Below, piece by piece: positions 6,043 to 12,760 of a DNA stretch of 12,760 nucleotides. The stretch's first letter is position 1. Each line of letters starts with the position of its first letter. Position numbers and translations under genes: made by a program. The notes beneath the pieces are model-generated. The model was given only the letters and a program-made list of their open reading frames with translations. It was not told where the DNA came from and searched no databases. Origin of the DNA: Alphaproteobacteria bacterium MarineAlpha3_Bin3 (lineage in GTDB: Bacteria; Pseudomonadota; Alphaproteobacteria; Rhodospirillales; Casp-alpha2); NCBI GenBank assembly GCA_002938075.1, contig PTLK01000034.1:1-12760 (forward strand), in the 5' to 3' direction.

Positions 6043-6531
6043 ATGCCTGTTATGAAAAGCGTCTATAAAACCACCGCCGCCATCGTTCTCGCCGTGACGC
6101 TGGTCGCCTGCCAGACCCTGCAGGACAATCCCAAGCAGGCCGGCGGAACCTTGCTCGGCGGCGGTCTCGGCGCCCTTATCGGTTCGCAAGTCGGCAGCGG
6201 CAAGGGAAAATTGGCCGCCGTCGCCGTCGGTGCCCTGGCCGGGGCCTGGGCCGGCAGCGAAATCGGCAAGTCCCTGGACAAGGCCGACCGGCTTTATGAA
6301 CAGCGCAACGTCCAGGACGGCTTGGAATACAGCCAGATCGGCCAAAGCAAGGCCTGGCGGAACCCGGATTCCGGACATTCCGGCACCATTACACCGACCC
6401 GAACCTACCGCACGGCGGAAGGCAAGAATTGCCGCGATTTCGAGACCACCATCTACGTCGACGGCAAACAAGAAACCGGCTCCGGCCGCGCCTGCCGGCG
6501 CACCGACGGCACCTGGCAGATCATCCAGTAG
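6043..6531 (+). CDS. Glycine-zipper lipoprotein, 17 kDa surface antigen / RT0821-Lpp0805 type
   Basis: A 162-aa predicted outer-membrane lipoprotein. The signal peptide is positively charged then hydrophobic, ending in a lipobox LVAC with the lipidated Cys at 23, followed by Gln, consistent with export past the inner membrane. Residues about 32-75 form a Gly/Ala-rich glycine-zipper typical of the rickettsial 17 kDa antigen family. The C-terminal domain (about 110-162) has the conserved pattern TYRTAEGKNCRDFETT...GRACRRTDGTWQIIQ, with two cysteines that could form a disulfide. Family members are linked to the cell envelope, but no precise function is established. AGAGG eight bases before ATG 6043 sets the start; an in-frame ATG at 5968 would put 25 extra residues before the signal peptide. 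It precedes dnaJ-like, fabI and aroC on the same strand. Confidence 0.88.
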   Translation: MPVMKSVYKTTAAIVLAVTLVACQTLQDNPKQAGGTLLGGGLGALIGSQVGSGKGKLAAVAVGALAGAWAGSEIGKSLDKADRLYEQRNVQDGLEYSQIGQSKAWRNPDSGHSGTITPTRTYRTAEGKNCRDFETTIYVDGKQETGSGRACRRTDGTWQIIQ

Positions 6532-6547
6532 GCCCATCGGAGCCCGA

Positions 6548-6576
6548 ACCGCCAAGCCAGTCTGCCTTGGTGCGGT
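6548..6576 (+). terminator. Hairpin after the lipoprotein gene
   Basis: ACCGCCAAG (6548-6556) pairs with CTTGG (6566-6570) and CGGT (6573-6576) around a two-base bulge, 17 bases after the stop codon. No T-run follows, so it is a weak candidate. The right arm also begins a tandem CTTGGTGCG repeat (6566-6574 and 6577-6585) with an 11-base period. Confidence 0.25.
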
Positions 6577-6577
6577 C

Positions 6578-6606
6578 TTGGTGCGACCTGGGCCCTGTGC
6601 CATAGT
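6578..6606 (+). promoter_or_regulatory. Candidate promoter of the dnaJ-like gene
   Basis: TTGGTG (6578-6583) and CATAGT (6601-6606) are spaced 17 bases apart and resemble sigma-70 boxes. Transcription would start close to 6613-6615, where the ATG is, and no Shine-Dalgarno is present. This fits a leaderless transcript. Confidence 0.35.
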
Positions 6607-6614
6607 CCCGGGCG

Positions 6615-7529
6615 ATGAAGGATCCTTATGAAATCCTTGACGTATCGCCCGGCGCCAGCGCCGAGGAGTTGAAAAAGGCCTACCGCCGGCTGGCCCGCGA
6701 GTGCCACCCCGACAGCGATCCCAGCAATCCCTGGGCCGAGAACGAATTCAAGGAATTGTCCTCGGCCTATGACCTGCTGTCCGACCCCGGCCGTCGACGG
6801 CGCTATGACCGGGGCGAGATCAGCGGCGACGGCACCCGGCGGACGCCGTCGCCATCGAAATCAAAACCCGCACGCCCCCGGAAAACAGCTAGGAAGGCAA
6901 AAGCGAAAAGGCCTTCCGCCAACGGCCCGGCGGGGAAAAAACGCTCCAAAATCGCGGGCCTCAAGATCAACGGCCCCGACATCGAATACGATCTTCGTGT
7001 CGATTTCATGGAAGCCGCCAAGGGGGCCATCCGTCACATCGGCATGGCAAACGGCAAACGGCTCAAGGTCACTATCCCTCCAGGCACCGAAGACGGCCGG
7101 ATCCTGCGCCTCAAGGGACAGGGCATGGCCGGGTTCGGCGGCGGCGCCGACGGTAACGCCTATGTCGAAGTCCTGGTCGACCCCGACCCGGTGTTCCGGC
7201 GCCAAAAGAACGATATCCACGTCGATGTGCCGGTCACCCTTTCCGAAGCCGTCCTCGGCGGCAGGATCGAAGCGCCGACCATCGACGGCATGGTCAACGT
7301 CACCGTGCCCAAGGGCTCCAACACCGGCACCCAACTCCGGCTCAAGGGCAAGGGACTGAAATCTGGCGACAAGGGAACCGGGTCCCGGGGGGATCAGTTC
7401 GTGCATCTGCGGGTGGTTTTGCCGAACAAGCCGGATAAGGATCTGATCCGGTTCCTGGAGGAATGGTCACCGGATCGCGGCACTAAGGCGCGCCCCAGGA
7501 CCGCAGTCAAAAAAAGCGGCGGCAAGTAA
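6615..7529 (+). CDS. DnaJ-like co-chaperone of CbpA type
   Basis: A 304-aa cytoplasmic Hsp40 that would stimulate DnaK ATPase and deliver substrates. The J domain (about 3-66) contains the essential HPD motif at 31-33. A strongly basic linker (about 75-112, rich in Lys, Arg, Pro and Ser) replaces the usual Gly/Phe region. The C-terminal substrate-binding domains (about 120-290) include LKVTIPPGTEDGRILRLKGQG and VNVTVPKGSNTGTQLRLKGKG, the paired beta-barrel motifs of DnaJ/CbpA. There is no Cys-rich zinc finger, so this is a type II protein, not canonical DnaJ. The basic linker and tail (TKARPRTAVKKSGGK) could favour nucleic-acid contact, as with CbpA; this is inference. The ATG at 6615 has no Shine-Dalgarno. 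Placement directly before fabI and aroC is common in related alphaproteobacteria. Confidence 0.9.
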   Translation: MKDPYEILDVSPGASAEELKKAYRRLARECHPDSDPSNPWAENEFKELSSAYDLLSDPGRRRRYDRGEISGDGTRRTPSPSKSKPARPRKTARKAKAKRPSANGPAGKKRSKIAGLKINGPDIEYDLRVDFMEAAKGAIRHIGMANGKRLKVTIPPGTEDGRILRLKGQGMAGFGGGADGNAYVEVLVDPDPVFRRQKNDIHVDVPVTLSEAVLGGRIEAPTIDGMVNVTVPKGSNTGTQLRLKGKGLKSGDKGTGSRGDQFVHLRVVLPNKPDKDLIRFLEEWSPDRGTKARPRTAVKKSGGK

Positions 7530-7596
7530 CCAGGCGGCGGGTGGTGACGCTCAATCCAGCACCGGGGCCGTTACAATTTGCAACGAAACGTGATCG

Positions 7597-7613
7597 GGAG
7601 GCCTTTGGCCTTT
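7597..7613 (+). terminator. Weak hairpin between dnaJ-like gene and fabI
   Basis: AGGCC (7599-7603) and GGCCT (7607-7611) pair around TTT, extendable by two G-U pairs, and the right side runs into TTTT. It lies in the 154-base gap before fabI and could attenuate dnaJ transcription. The stem is short and the T-run brief. Downstream, AT-rich sequence (TATTAT at 7621) may belong to a fabI promoter. Confidence 0.25.
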
Positions 7614-7683
7614 TGGCGGCTATTATGTAGATTGCGAACCACACCCCGGAGGGGCGGAATTAAAAAATAGCGACGAGGGACCT

Positions 7684-8550
7684 ATGAACGACCTCCTGCA
7701 ATTGATGCCTGAGCAAAAATCCAAGGACGAGGATTCGAAAATCGAACCCGGCACCTTGATGGCTGGGAAAAAAGGCCTGGTCATGGGGGTCGCCAATGAA
7801 CGGTCAATCGCCTGGGGCATCGCCAAGGCCGTCCACAATCAGGGCGCCGAACTGGCTTTTTCCTTTCAGGGCGATGCGCTGAAAAAACGCGTCGATCCGT
7901 TGGCCGATTCGCTGGGCTCGGACTTCGTTGTTCCCTGCGATGTCACCGAACCGTCTTCCATGGACGCGGTGTTCGCCGCTATCAAGGAGCGCTGGGGCCA
8001 GCTCGATTTCCTGGTCCATGCCATCGCCTTTTCCGACAAGGACGAGCTGAAGGGCCAATACATCGACACCACGCCAGATAATTTCGCTTCGACCATGAAC
8101 ATCTCGTGTTATTCGTTCACGGCGCTGTGCCAACGGGCCCGGCCGCTGATGACCGACGGCGGCAGCCTGTTGACGCTGACCTATTTCGGCGCCGAGCGGG
8201 TGATGCCCCATTACAACGTCATGGGCGTCGCCAAGGCGGCGCTGGAAGCCAGCGTTCGCTACCTGGCCGAGGACCTGGGCAAGGAAAATATCCGCGTCAA
8301 CGCCATTTCGGCGGGGCCGATGAAGACCCTGGCGGCGTCGGGCATCGGGGATTTCCGCTATATCCTTAAGTGGAACGAGTACAATTCGCCGCTGCGCCGC
8401 AACGTCACCCACGACGACATCGGCGGCGCCGGGATGTACCTTTTGTCCGACCTTTCCAGCGGTGTCACCGGCGAAACCCACCATGTCGATTGCGGCTACA
8501 ACATCGTCGGCATGAAGGCCGTCGACGCGCCCGACATTTCCGTCGTCTAG
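7684..8550 (+). CDS. fabI: Enoyl-[acyl-carrier-protein] reductase (NADH), FabI
   Basis: A 288-aa short-chain dehydrogenase/reductase catalysing the last reduction of each type II fatty acid elongation cycle, converting trans-2-enoyl-ACP to acyl-ACP. The FabI cofactor loop GVANERSIAWGIA lies at 35-47, and the catalytic pair is Tyr177-x6-Lys184 in YNVMGVAK, with a further Tyr at 167. The tail HHVDCGYNIVGM (266-277) is typical. E. coli FabI has 262 residues; here a charged 25-residue leader precedes MAGKKGL, the usual family start at Met26 (7759). GAGGG (7675-7679) precedes ATG 7684, while nothing similar precedes 7759, so the longer form is annotated. FabI is the classic triclosan target. The gene lies between the DnaJ-like gene and aroC. 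Confidence 0.94.
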   Translation: MNDLLQLMPEQKSKDEDSKIEPGTLMAGKKGLVMGVANERSIAWGIAKAVHNQGAELAFSFQGDALKKRVDPLADSLGSDFVVPCDVTEPSSMDAVFAAIKERWGQLDFLVHAIAFSDKDELKGQYIDTTPDNFASTMNISCYSFTALCQRARPLMTDGGSLLTLTYFGAERVMPHYNVMGVAKAALEASVRYLAEDLGKENIRVNAISAGPMKTLAASGIGDFRYILKWNEYNSPLRRNVTHDDIGGAGMYLLSDLSSGVTGETHHVDCGYNIVGMKAVDAPDISVV

Positions 8551-8580
8551 CCCCGCCTAGCACTGCAAGCTCGGGTCGGC

Positions 8581-8586
8581 TAAGGT
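8581..8586 (+). promoter_or_regulatory. Possible -10 box of aroC
   Basis: TAAGGT ends ten bases before the aroC ATG at 8597, with no Shine-Dalgarno between. It could drive a leaderless or near-leaderless aroC transcript in the 46-base fabI-aroC gap. No good -35 is seen, so read-through from fabI is equally likely. Confidence 0.22.
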
Positions 8587-8596
8587 ACGCCCCGTC

Positions 8597-9667
8597 ATGA
8601 GCTTCAATACCTTCGGACACCTTTTCCGGTTCACCACCTTCGGCGAAAGCCACGGTCCCGCCATCGGCTGCGTCGTCGACGGCACGCCGCCGGGGATTCC
8701 GCTGACCGAGGCCAAAATCCAGGTTTTCGTGGACAAGCGCCGGCCCGGGCAAAGCAAATACACCACCCAGCGCAAGGAATCGGACACGGTGAAGATCATC
8801 TCCGGCGTTTTCGAGGGCGTCACCACCGGCGCGCCGATCGCCCTCGTGGTCGAAAACGAAGACGCCCGGTCGAAGGATTACGACGACATCAAGAACACCT
8901 TCCGCCCCGGTCACGCGGATTACACGTACTTCAAGAAATACGGCATTCGCGATCACCGCGGCGGTGGGCGCTCGTCGGCCCGCGAGACCGCCATGCGGGT
9001 CGCCGCCGGCGCCATCGCCCGCAAGATCCTCGGCAACGGCGTCACCATCCGCGGCGCCCTGGTCAAAATCGGCGATACCGCCGTTAACCGCGACAATTGG
9101 GACTGGGCCGAAGTCGACAACAACCCCTTCTTTTCCCCCGATCCGGATTCCGTCAAGACCTTCGAGAAGCTTTTGGACGACACCCGCAGGGCCGGGTCGT
9201 CCTTGGGCGCCGTCATCGAGGTGGTGGCGTCGGGCGTCCCCGTCGGCCTCGGCGCCCCGGTCTATGCCAAGCTCGACGCCGACCTCGCCGGAGCGATGAT
9301 GGGGATTAACGCCGTCAAGGGGGTCGAGATCGGCGCCGGGTTCGAGGCGGCAAGGCTCTCGGGCGAGGAAAACGCCGACGAGATGCGCATGGACGGCGAT
9401 GAGGTGACGTTCCTGACCAACAACGCCGGCGGCGTTTTGGGCGGCATCTCCACCGGCCAGGACATCGTCGTCTGCTTCGCCGTCAAGCCCACCAGTTCGA
9501 TCCTGACGCCGAGGAAGACCGTCGATACCAACGGCAACGACGCCGAGGTCTCGACCAAGGGCCGCCACGACCCCTGCGTCGGCATCCGTGCCGTACCCAT
9601 CGGCGAGGCGATGATGGCCTGTGTCTTGGCCGACCACCTGCTCCTTCACCGGGCCCAGTGCGGTTAG
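8597..9667 (+). CDS. aroC: Chorismate synthase
   Basis: A 356-aa enzyme of the shikimate pathway that converts 5-enolpyruvylshikimate-3-phosphate to chorismate, using reduced FMN as cofactor, in the cytoplasm. All three family signatures are present: GESHGPAIG (16-24, with catalytic His19), GIRDHRGGGRSSARETAMR (116-134), and RHDPCVGIRAVPIGEAM (323-339). His106 in RPGHAD is the second catalytic histidine. Length matches bacterial AroC (about 350-365). The ATG at 8597 begins the conserved MSFNTFGHLFRFTTFGESHG start; no Shine-Dalgarno is visible. It lies 46 bases after fabI and ends 19 bases from the convergent TPR gene. A 420-codon antisense frame spans it but is a GC-driven shadow. Confidence 0.97.
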   Translation: MSFNTFGHLFRFTTFGESHGPAIGCVVDGTPPGIPLTEAKIQVFVDKRRPGQSKYTTQRKESDTVKIISGVFEGVTTGAPIALVVENEDARSKDYDDIKNTFRPGHADYTYFKKYGIRDHRGGGRSSARETAMRVAAGAIARKILGNGVTIRGALVKIGDTAVNRDNWDWAEVDNNPFFSPDPDSVKTFEKLLDDTRRAGSSLGAVIEVVASGVPVGLGAPVYAKLDADLAGAMMGINAVKGVEIGAGFEAARLSGEENADEMRMDGDEVTFLTNNAGGVLGGISTGQDIVVCFAVKPTSSILTPRKTVDTNGNDAEVSTKGRHDPCVGIRAVPIGEAMMACVLADHLLLHRAQCG

Positions 9668-9686
9668 GGAATAGGTTGAGGGGCGG

Positions 9687-10901
9687 TTACGCCCGCCGGT
9701 CGCCGGCATCCTCGAAAAGCAGCTCAAACAAATTCCGCTGCGCGTGGCTGCCGCCGATGGTGACGATGGTGTCGCGGACGTCCCCGAGCAGCCGCGCCGC
9801 GGCCGGGTAATTCCCCACCCGGTGGGCGATCAGGGCCTTCGAAACGGTTGCCCCGACATCGGCGAAGACGCCGCCCGCCGACGCCATTTCCTCGACCATC
9901 CTTTCGGCTTTATCAACCTGCCCGGCGGCCGCCAGGGCGGCGACGACATGGCAATCGATAAACGTCAGGATGCGGTCTTCGGTGCGGGAACCAGCCTTTT
10001 CCGCCAACACCCGCCAGCGGTCGCCGATATCGACGCCGAGGAGCTCGAGGCGGAGCAGCAGGGACACGTCGTTGCACAGGTCCAGGTATTCGTCTGAGTC
10101 CGGGTTCCAAATGGACTCGTCATAGAGCCGCAGGGCCTCGTCCGCTTCGCCCCGGCCCAGGTGCATCAGCGCCCGGTGCCACCACAGGTGATAGCGGAAG
10201 TTGTTGGCTTGCTGCCAATGGGGTTGCAGCCCGGTGATCCATTCGATCCCTTCCCCATGCCGGTCCTGCATTTCCATCACATGGGCAACGGCATGGACAG
10301 CCCACGGGTCATCGGTGTTGATGTCGACGGCCCGGCGTCCGGCTTCCTCGGCGGCGGCGTAATCGCCCGATTCCTCCAAGGCGAAGGCCCGCATGCCGAG
10401 GACGAAGCCGTATCCGGCAAAGCCTTCGTCCCAGGCATCGAGGACCCTTTCGACCGACGCCAGCATGCCGCCGGCGGCACCCATATAGAAATAAGCGTGA
10501 TGGGCGAGCCTGAGCGCCAGCACGTCCCGGGGGTGATCGGCCAAAATCTCCTCCCACGCTCGGACCGCCCCGGACGTGTCGCCGTCGAGCCAGTGTTTGA
10601 GCGCCCGCACATGGGTCTTTTCGCGGGCCGTCGCCGCTTCCAGGCACGCCTCCGCCGCCGCCAGCACCTTCGGAACCCGGTCGCGGAGCGGCCCGGAAGC
10701 CATCAGCAGGAAGAAATAGCCCTTCAGGCTATGGGCCATGACCATGTCCGGGTCGGCGGCCAGGGCGTCCTTCAACAGCGGTCCGGTTTCCCGGCCCAGG
10801 GCCAGGTTGCACATCAGGGTCTTGTCCAACGCTCGGACGGCGTCGGCGCCGGCGGCGGTGACGTCGTTTCCCCATTGATCGGTGGATCGCCCGGTCGGCA
10901 T
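9687..10901 (-). CDS. TTC38-like tetratricopeptide repeat protein
   Basis: A 404-aa soluble helical-repeat protein. It matches the TTC38 family, known in animals and some bacteria, through several blocks: DHPRDVLALRLAHHAYFYMG (122-141), DINTDDPWAVHAVAHVMEM (193-211), the WWHRALMHLGRG segment (about 239-250), VSLLLRLELLGVDIGDRW (278-295) and TIGGSHAQRN (383-392). The molecular function is unknown; TPR-like arrays generally bind protein partners. Human TTC38 (469 aa) continues some 50 residues past the GGSNAQRD block, but this protein stops 12 residues after the matching GGSHAQRN. AAGGGG (10908-10913) precedes ATG 10901 by six bases. It diverges from the rhodanese and converges on aroC with a 19-base gap. 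Confidence 0.85.
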   Translation of the reverse strand: MPTGRSTDQWGNDVTAAGADAVRALDKTLMCNLALGRETGPLLKDALAADPDMVMAHSLKGYFFLLMASGPLRDRVPKVLAAAEACLEAATAREKTHVRALKHWLDGDTSGAVRAWEEILADHPRDVLALRLAHHAYFYMGAAGGMLASVERVLDAWDEGFAGYGFVLGMRAFALEESGDYAAAEEAGRRAVDINTDDPWAVHAVAHVMEMQDRHGEGIEWITGLQPHWQQANNFRYHLWWHRALMHLGRGEADEALRLYDESIWNPDSDEYLDLCNDVSLLLRLELLGVDIGDRWRVLAEKAGSRTEDRILTFIDCHVVAALAAAGQVDKAERMVEEMASAGGVFADVGATVSKALIAHRVGNYPAAARLLGDVRDTIVTIGGSHAQRNLFELLFEDAGDRRA

Positions 10902-10989
10902 CGATCGCCCCTTCGCAGAAAGATAGTGCTATTTTATAACCCGTTCCTATATCTACCAGCGAAACCCAAAATGACGAGGGGGAATTGAC
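10902..10989. promoter_or_regulatory. Divergent promoter region, TPR protein / rhodanese
   Basis: This 88-base AT-rich gap separates divergent genes. On the minus strand TATAAA (10938 down to 10933) would start transcription about 25 bases before the TPR gene. On the plus strand TATATC (10948-10953) would start transcription about 30 bases before the rhodanese gene. The -35 positions are poor on both strands. The two candidate -10 boxes lie ten bases apart, so the promoters may interfere with each other. Confidence 0.4.
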
Positions 10990-11325
10990 ATGTCGGGATT
11001 TACCGAAGTCCCACCCGAGACCGTGAACCAGTGGCTCGACGACGGCGAGGCCCTGCTGGTCGACGTCCGCGAGGCCGAGGAATTGGCCAAGGCGCGCCTC
11101 GACGGCGCCGTTCACGTACCCATGTCGTCCTTCGATCCGGCGCTCATCCCTACCGATACGGGCAAGAAGGTCGTCTTCGTCTGTGCCCACGGCCAGCGCT
11201 CCGAACAGATCGGCGGATACGTGGTTGCCGAGGGCATCCTGACCGAAGCCTACAACATGGCCGGCGGCCTGGCGGCTTGGGCCGAGGCCGGTTTGCCGTT
11301 TGAAACGGGTCCGGCTTCGACCTAA
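10990..11325 (+). CDS. Single-domain rhodanese-like sulfurtransferase
   Basis: A 111-aa cytoplasmic rhodanese domain that would carry a persulfide on its active-site cysteine and transfer sulfane sulfur to a thiol acceptor or cyanide. The active-site loop is C65-A-H-G-Q-R70, matching the C-x-x-G-x-R pattern of GlpE-type proteins. The N-terminal LLVDVREAEEL (22-32) and the C-terminal NMAGGLAAWAEAGLPFE (89-105) are the CH2A- and CH2B-like hallmarks. Length is typical of GlpE/PspE-size domains, and there is no signal peptide. GAGGGGG (10976-10982) lies seven bases before the ATG. Its stop overlaps the tlyA stop on the other strand by four bases (CTAA at 11322-11325). The physiological sulfur acceptor cannot be told from context. 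Confidence 0.93.
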   Translation: MSGFTEVPPETVNQWLDDGEALLVDVREAEELAKARLDGAVHVPMSSFDPALIPTDTGKKVVFVCAHGQRSEQIGGYVVAEGILTEAYNMAGGLAAWAEAGLPFETGPAST

Positions 11326-12074
11326 TTCCCTTCCCGCTTCGCCGCGATGAGAAATTCCTTGTTGCCGTCGGCGCCGGTGATCGGGCTTGCGGTCAATCCT
11401 AGCACCCGCCAGCCGTCCCGCGCCGCCAGCCAGCTTTCGATGCGTTTGCAGACCTCGTCATGCTGGGCCGTGTCGCGGACGATGCCGCCCTTGCCGACCC
11501 TGCCTTTGCCGACCTCGAACTGCGGCTTGATCAATGCCACCAGTGAGGCACCCGGGGCGGCCAGGACCAGCACCGCCGGCAGCACCACCTCAAGGCCGAT
11601 GAAACTGGCGTCGCAGACGATCAAATCGATCGCGTCGGGGATCTGTTCGGGCCCCAGGTGGCGGGCATTGGTCTTGTCCAGCACCACCACCCGTTCGTCC
11701 CGGCGCAGCTTCCAGTCCAGTTGCCCGTGGCCGACGTCGACGGCATAGACCTTTGCCGCGCCGCCGCAAAGCAGGACATCGGTGAAGCCCCCGCTCGAGG
11801 CGCCGATATCCAGGCATACCCTGGCCGCCGGCTCGATGCCGAAATGATCGAGCCCGTGGGCGAGTTTGATCCCGCCCCGCGACGCCCACGGGTGATCGGG
11901 GCCCCTGACGGTCAGTGGAATATCCGCCGCGACCCGGTGGCCGGGTTTGTCCAGACGCTTTGTTTGCGAAAACACCAGCCCGGCCATGACCAGGGCCTGG
12001 GCGCGGCTACGGCTGTCGGCGAGCCGGCGCTCGACGAGAACCTGATCAAGGCGCTGTTTACCGGTCTTGGCCAT
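11322..12074 (-). CDS. tlyA: TlyA family rRNA 2'-O-methyltransferase
   Basis: A 250-aa S-adenosylmethionine-dependent enzyme. TlyA proteins methylate 2'-O of cytidines in rRNA (C1920 of 23S and, in type II, C1409 of 16S); many are mislabelled hemolysins. An S4 RNA-binding domain occupies about 6-65 (RLDQVLVERRLADSRSRAQALVMAG), and a FtsJ-type methyltransferase follows, with SAM motif CLDIGASSGGFTD (87-99). The expected catalytic tetrad is visible as Lys70, Asp155 (CDASF), Lys183 (LIKPQFE) and Glu240 (NKEFLI). The N-terminal S4 segment begins at once, so the short/long type distinction should be tested by alignment. No Shine-Dalgarno precedes ATG 12074; TATGCT ends six bases upstream. It lies 56 bases downstream of dxs, a common alphaproteobacterial pairing. 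Confidence 0.94.
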   Translation of the reverse strand: MAKTGKQRLDQVLVERRLADSRSRAQALVMAGLVFSQTKRLDKPGHRVAADIPLTVRGPDHPWASRGGIKLAHGLDHFGIEPAARVCLDIGASSGGFTDVLLCGGAAKVYAVDVGHGQLDWKLRRDERVVVLDKTNARHLGPEQIPDAIDLIVCDASFIGLEVVLPAVLVLAAPGASLVALIKPQFEVGKGRVGKGGIVRDTAQHDEVCKRIESWLAARDGWRVLGLTASPITGADGNKEFLIAAKREGN

Positions 12075-12080
12075 GACGCC

Positions 12081-12086
12081 AGCATA
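12081..12086 (-). promoter_or_regulatory. Probable -10 box of tlyA, leaderless start
   Basis: Read on the minus strand, TATGCT is followed by GGCGTC and then the tlyA ATG, six bases away, placing the transcription start at about the A of the start codon. There is no Shine-Dalgarno. A 17-base spacer leads to TTCCCC, a weak -35. The arrangement mirrors that at the SRAP gene (679-691). Confidence 0.38.
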
Positions 12087-12130
12087 CCGCGCCAGACTTA
12101 AGCGGGGAAATCCAATGGGGATTCAGAGGA

Positions 12131-12760
12131 TCAGGCGAGCTGGGGTAGGACCGCCGGATTGGCTTCGTCGGCGAGGCCGAGCGCCATCAGCACGTTGACG
12201 ACAATGTGCAGCGCCTTCAGGCCGGCCATCTTATATTGGGTGTCTGGCTTGTTGTGGTCGATGAACTCATCCGGCATGGTCATCACCCGCACCTTGAGGC
12301 CGTTCTCCAGCAATCCCTCGTTGGCCAGGAACTGCAACACATGGGCGGCGAAACCGCCGGTCGAGCCTTCCTCTATGGTCAACAGGACTTCGTGCCCGGT
12401 GGCCAGGCGGCGGATCAGGTCTTCGTCCAGCGGCTTGGCGAAGCGCGCATCGGCGACGGTGGTGGAAAGCCCCATCGCCGCCAGTTCCTCGGCCGCCTTC
12501 AAGGCTTCGCCCAGGCGCGCGCCGAGGCTGAGGATGGCTATCGTCAAGCCTTCGCGGAGCACCCGGCCCTTGCCGATCTCCAACACCTGGCCCCGGGACG
12601 GCAGCTCAACGCCGACCCCTTCGCCGCGCGGATAGCGGATCGCCGACGGCTGGTCGTCGATGGTCACCGCGGTGGCTACCATGTGCATCAGTTCCGCCTC
12701 GTCGGCCGACGCCATGACCACGAAACCCGGCAACGTGCACAGGTACGCCAGGTCGAAGGC
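12131..12760 (-). CDS. dxs: 1-deoxy-D-xylulose-5-phosphate synthase (partial, C-terminal third)
   Basis: The last 209 residues of DXS; the gene enters from the right edge and lacks its start. DXS condenses pyruvate and glyceraldehyde 3-phosphate, with thiamine diphosphate, into the first intermediate of the MEP isoprenoid pathway; its product also feeds thiamine and, in alphaproteobacteria, pyridoxal phosphate synthesis. The fragment opens AFDLAYLCTLPGFVVMASADEAEL, then IRYPRGEGVG (41-50), the transketolase C-terminal domain with DARFAKPLD (104-112), EEGSTGGFAAHV (130-141) and the MPDEFIDH segment (162-169). The catalytic N-terminal two thirds are outside the window. Reading is open to the window edge, so an internal TTG at 12733 is not the start. 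tlyA follows 56 bases downstream. Confidence 0.95.
   Translation of the reverse strand, partial: AFDLAYLCTLPGFVVMASADEAELMHMVATAVTIDDQPSAIRYPRGEGVGVELPSRGQVLEIGKGRVLREGLTIAILSLGARLGEALKAAEELAAMGLSTTVADARFAKPLDEDLIRRLATGHEVLLTIEEGSTGGFAAHVLQFLANEGLLENGLKVRVMTMPDEFIDHNKPDTQYKMAGLKALHIVVNVLMALGLADEANPAVLPQLA

Noticed and set aside
9681..9694. GGGCG/CGCCC hairpin between aroC and the TPR gene as a terminator
   Set aside because: Five-base stem, no T-run, and it extends into the TPR coding end; common by chance at this GC content.
8465..9727. 420-codon minus-strand open frame opposite aroC and the end of fabI
   Set aside because: It is fully antisense to a certain chorismate synthase with all signatures, and its composition is the mirror of GC-biased codons in aroC.
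11322..11325. Convergent stop-codon overlap of the rhodanese and tlyA genes
   Set aside because: Four-base convergent overlaps are routine in compact genomes; nothing suggests special regulation.
12109..12123. AATCC/GGATT inverted repeat in the dxs-tlyA gap
   Set aside because: Five-base stem without a T-run, too weak to call a terminator or operator.

Overview
This is GC-rich chromosomal DNA from an alphaproteobacterium, most likely a member of Rhodospirillales/Rhodospirillaceae. The assignment rests on protein character and on gene order: pdxH divergent from a 17-kDa-antigen-like lipoprotein, then dnaJ-like, fabI and aroC, plus dxs followed by tlyA. No phage, plasmid, insertion sequence, CRISPR array, tRNA or rRNA is visible. 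Almost all of it is ordinary housekeeping sequence with short gaps.

Layout. Positions 1-195 (minus) hold the N-terminus of a homoserine-dehydrogenase-like oxidoreductase. Positions 196-690 form the only long gap. Most of it is a striking imperfect inverted repeat (358-664) that folds on paper into a three-way junction with a ~33-position closing stem and two large hairpin arms. A SRAP/YedK abasic-site protein (691-1284, plus) follows, convergent with a minus-strand series: pdxH -> cation efflux transporter -> phosphotransferase/P-loop kinase fusion, then a tandem universal stress protein -> unknown 146-aa protein. From 6043 the plus strand carries a glycine-zipper lipoprotein, a CbpA-type DnaJ co-chaperone, enoyl-ACP reductase and chorismate synthase. 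A TTC38-like TPR protein (minus) converges on aroC and diverges from a single-domain rhodanese (plus), which converges with tlyA (minus). The window ends inside dxs (minus), upstream of tlyA.

The genes cover cofactor synthesis (PdxH), isoprenoid precursors (Dxs), fatty acid synthesis (FabI), aromatic amino acids (AroC), metal export (FieF-like), stress and protein quality (Usp, DnaJ-like), ribosome modification (TlyA) and DNA damage tolerance (SRAP). They do not form one dedicated system. The main candidate for something undescribed is the folded element at 358-664. Secondary points are a set of apparently leaderless starts, a TTC38 protein lacking the family's usual C-terminus, and a conserved-looking unknown protein paired with the stress protein.
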